Origin: Anaerolineae bacterium
GTDB taxonomy: Bacteria > Chloroflexota > Anaerolineae > 4572-78 > J111
DNA length: 64,000 bases
Assembly (NCBI GenBank): GCA_023151115.1
Contig: JAKLJP010000031.1
Coordinates: 29,308 to 93,307, forward strand
Reading direction: 5' to 3'
The position numbers and the translations under genes were made by a program. Position 1 is the stretch's first letter. Each line of letters opens with the position of its first letter. Below, piece after piece: positions 61,790-64,000 of this stretch. Below the pieces are notes generated by a model. It saw nothing but the letters and a program-made list of their open reading frames with translations. It was not told the DNA's origin and made no database searches.

Positions 61790-63034
61790 TCAGTCCCACT
61801 CCACCCAAAGGTGGCTGGGGCCGCGAAATGAAGTGTTGGGCACGTATTCAAAGGTTTGATCAGGCCTTAAGCGGAGTGATGGCAAGCGACGGGTCAACTC
61901 TTCCAAAACGATCCGCCCTTCCAGACGGGCCAGGGGTGCGCCCAGACAATACTTCACCCCGTGGCCAAAGGTCAAATGATGTTTGGCATTCGCGCGGTGA
62001 ATATCGAAGGTTTCTCCGGCGTGGAAACAGGCTTCATCGCGGTTGGCCGAGCCGAGTACCAGCAGCAATTGCGCTCCTTCCGGCAGGTCTACCCCGGCCA
62101 GAGTTGTCGGCTTTTTCACCAACCGTCGCCAGGCAAAGATAGAGGGGCAATAGCGCAAAACCTCTTCCACCGCTTCGGGGATGAGAGACGGGTTAGTACA
62201 CAGTTCGGCCCATTTATCGCGATGGGTCAGCAGCGTTTTAATGCCTTCGGCCAGCATATTGCTGGTAGTTTCGTGTCCGGCAAAAAGCATGGCATAACAA
62301 ACCCGGCCCATTTCGTGCTTGGAAATCGAGCGGTCGCCTTCCTGGTAGATGCGTACCAAGTCACTGGGCAGGTCATCTCGTGGTTCGACAAAACGCTTCT
62401 CGATCAAATCAAGGCAGTAGCGCCAATATTTGACCATTTGATGGGCGTGCCAGATGCGTTCCTCCTCGGTCAGGTCGCCCCAGGTAATGGCGATACGGCT
62501 GGCTGCCCATTGTTTGACATAGAGCACATCTTCGTCGGGAACGCCCAGCAGCATAAAGACCACCAACGCTGGCAAATCATAGGTTAACTGTCGCACCAGG
62601 TCAGCCCGACCATCGTTGATGAAGAGATCAATCAGTTCATTGGTCCGCCGCCGAATCGGTTCTTCCAGCTTTTCAATCCGGCGCGGGGTTAAACCCTTGT
62701 TAATGAAACTGCGGATGCGGGTATGATCGGGCGGCATCATGCCCGAAATGCCCGATGAAACGGCAAATTCGCCTTCATCAAGCACTTTCTGCACCGCCGG
62801 ACTGAACGGAATAAGCGGTTTGCCGGTTATTTCAGAGGAAAAGGTGGTTAAATCTTTAAAAACGGCTTTGATGTCTTCGTAGCGGGTCACGACCCAATAA
62901 TTCAGTTCTGGGCTGTAGAAAATGGGCGCTTCACTGCGAGCTTTGACATAAAAGGGGAAAGGATCAACCAGATTAAAAGGATCAAACTCGTCTATGAGGG
63001 CCGGGATAGAATTAACCTCGAGATGAGTCATCAT
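61790..63034 (-). CDS. Cytochrome P450
   Basis: A 414-residue soluble bacterial P450. I-helix AGHETTSNM, ExxR in EEVLR, heme loop FGHGVKYCLGAPLAR with Cys363. Oxidises an organic substrate with electrons from a separate redox partner not in the window. Next to the phosphotransferase pair and an IclR regulator, so a xenobiotic or terpenoid route is plausible. Confidence 0.95.
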   Translation of the reverse strand: MMTHLEVNSIPALIDEFDPFNLVDPFPFYVKARSEAPIFYSPELNYWVVTRYEDIKAVFKDLTTFSSEITGKPLIPFSPAVQKVLDEGEFAVSSGISGMMPPDHTRIRSFINKGLTPRRIEKLEEPIRRRTNELIDLFINDGRADLVRQLTYDLPALVVFMLLGVPDEDVLYVKQWAASRIAITWGDLTEEERIWHAHQMVKYWRYCLDLIEKRFVEPRDDLPSDLVRIYQEGDRSISKHEMGRVCYAMLFAGHETTSNMLAEGIKTLLTHRDKWAELCTNPSLIPEAVEEVLRYCPSIFAWRRLVKKPTTLAGVDLPEGAQLLLVLGSANRDEACFHAGETFDIHRANAKHHLTFGHGVKYCLGAPLARLEGRIVLEELTRRLPSLRLRPDQTFEYVPNTSFRGPSHLWVEWD

Positions 63035-63067
63035 AAACCTCCTTGTTTATCTACATACGGTGCGAGA

Positions 63068-63838
63068 TTAATTTTCAACGCTCTGGGCGCCTAACTGCTG
63101 CGATATTTCGACGGCTGCGCTGGTAATGGCCTGGATAGTAGCTTGGCTGGGTTGATTATTGCTGCGCGAGGTAAAGCCGGCAATGGTCAGCGCCGCAGCG
63201 ACGCCTTGAAAATTCCGCAGTGGCACCGAGATGGCTTTGACTCCGAGCAAATACTCTTCCTGGTCATCAATGGCATAGCCCTGCTGCCGAACTTTAGCCA
63301 ACTCGGCTTTGTAAGCAAGCGGATCTACAATCGAGGCTGGGGTAAAAGCGGTCAGCCCACGCTCGGCCAGAAGCTTATCAACCTCGGCCTCGCTTTTCCA
63401 AGCCAGAAACACTTTGCCAAAAGAACCGGCTGAAAAAGGAATCTGCTGACCGATAGCCGCCGACACGTGTAATGTACCTACCGGATCAACTTTATCAATC
63501 AGGGTGATCCGGCCCTTATAGAAAGTACCCAGCAACACTGATTTAGCCGTTTGACGCATCAATGCTTCCATATAAGGCCGGGCAATCCGGCGAATATCCA
63601 TTTGTTCGTGAGCCAGGTGTCCCAGCCGGATCAAGGCTGGCCCCAGCCGGTACTTGCGAGATTGAGCATCACGCAGCAGGCATTGATGTTGGCACAAGGT
63701 GTTGAGAATATCATGGGCGGTGCTCTTGTTAAGTTGTAACAGGCTACAAAGTTCGGTTAAGCTGTACTCATCCTTGTCAGCTTCAAATGCCTTTAAAATC
63801 TGAATCGCCCGATCAACGGCTGAGACTAAGGATCCCAT
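63068..63838 (-). CDS. IclR-family regulator
   Basis: A 256-residue regulator: N-terminal winged helix (LTELCSLLQLNKSTAHDILNTL), C-terminal effector domain (PYMEALMRQTAKSVLLGTFYKG, PFSAGSFGKVFLAW). It likely controls the minus-strand catabolic operon downstream. A candidate operator lies upstream at 63867-63883. Confidence 0.9.
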   Translation of the reverse strand: MGSLVSAVDRAIQILKAFEADKDEYSLTELCSLLQLNKSTAHDILNTLCQHQCLLRDAQSRKYRLGPALIRLGHLAHEQMDIRRIARPYMEALMRQTAKSVLLGTFYKGRITLIDKVDPVGTLHVSAAIGQQIPFSAGSFGKVFLAWKSEAEVDKLLAERGLTAFTPASIVDPLAYKAELAKVRQQGYAIDDQEEYLLGVKAISVPLRNFQGVAAALTIAGFTSRSNNQPSQATIQAITSAAVEISQQLGAQSVEN

Positions 63839-63866
63839 AACTCTAAATTCATACTCTCAATAAACC

Positions 63867-63883
63867 TTTGAGTCGAACTCAAA
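63867..63883. promoter_or_regulatory. Candidate IclR operator
   Basis: TTTGAGT-CGA-ACTCAAA: perfect 7-base arms. Upstream of the regulator start; probably autoregulatory. The remaining bases to 64000 show no gene. Confidence 0.5.
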
Positions 63884-64000
63884 TTCAATGGTTTCGAGCG
63901 AAAATATTTTATCTGAAATTGAAGGGCACTGAGTTCACTAAATGGGATTAGGAAGGTCACGGATAGACCATTGCTAAATGTACTGAATTCTAAAGATTTC

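Overview
The window looks like chromosomal DNA from a member of the Chloroflexota (Anaerolineae-like), probably from a metagenome. This is inferred from gene content and style, not from a marker gene: a NurA/HAS-barrel/HerA set, archaeal-type class I fructose-bisphosphate aldolase, citramalate synthase, CpaE-like and tandem ParA proteins, many TTG starts, moderately high GC, and intergenic spaces full of short tandem-repeat hairpins.

Layout. 1-6161: end of nurA, a HAS-barrel gene, a pentapeptide-repeat protein, a deaminase, a lone MNT nucleotidyltransferase, a secreted protein, an MscS channel and the HerA helicase. 6247-7281: signal peptidase I behind a good promoter. 7379-12833: a probable bacterial microcompartment operon (rpiB, deoC, a YgiT zinc finger, three BMC-P vertex proteins, an unknown protein, a receiver-ParA protein, a class II aldolase) without hexameric shell genes. 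12942-18392: tRNA-Glu with promoter and terminator, two envelope proteins, Lon. 18594-21177: a decayed IS66 copy, then a promoter, yybP-ykoY-type riboswitch and terC. 21454-27168: leuC, leuD, class I aldolase, citramalate synthase, a YbaK deacylase. 27187-31604: a secreted FG-GAP protein broken at a 12-G run, a CcrM-like methyltransferase, an IS630-type element with a frameshift. 31613-38769: a PHP-UvrD fusion, a ParB-like protein, an FHA regulator and two ParA ATPases. 38888-41506: a large membrane glycosyltransferase-like protein. 41742-49793: a complete Wadjet (jetABCD) defence operon with its own regulator and promoter and a two-gene nucleotidyltransferase module between jetB and jetC. 50373-54684: a large membrane protein and a metallo-hydrolase/TetR pair. 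54709-63838: a minus-strand catabolic-looking set (SDR, two HD proteins, aldehyde dehydrogenase, a split PEP-synthase-like phosphotransferase, cytochrome P450, IclR regulator).

Three things stand out. First, the microcompartment operon encodes enzymes of deoxyribose/pentose/fuculose phosphate chemistry with likely encapsulation helices and Cys-rich linkers. Second, the Wadjet operon carries an embedded DUF6036-like pair and a palindrome resembling a Gram-positive-type LexA box at its promoter. Third, many gaps hold a hairpin made of a roughly 7-bp word repeated on both arms, with a different word each time; the same kind of sequence also lies in frame inside jetC and the glycosyltransferase gene. 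Two copies of an 81-82 bp palindromic MITE, each with its own 10-bp target duplication, and a four-copy 50-bp repeat add to a very active repeat landscape.

All functional calls rest on motif reading by eye; no database search was possible.
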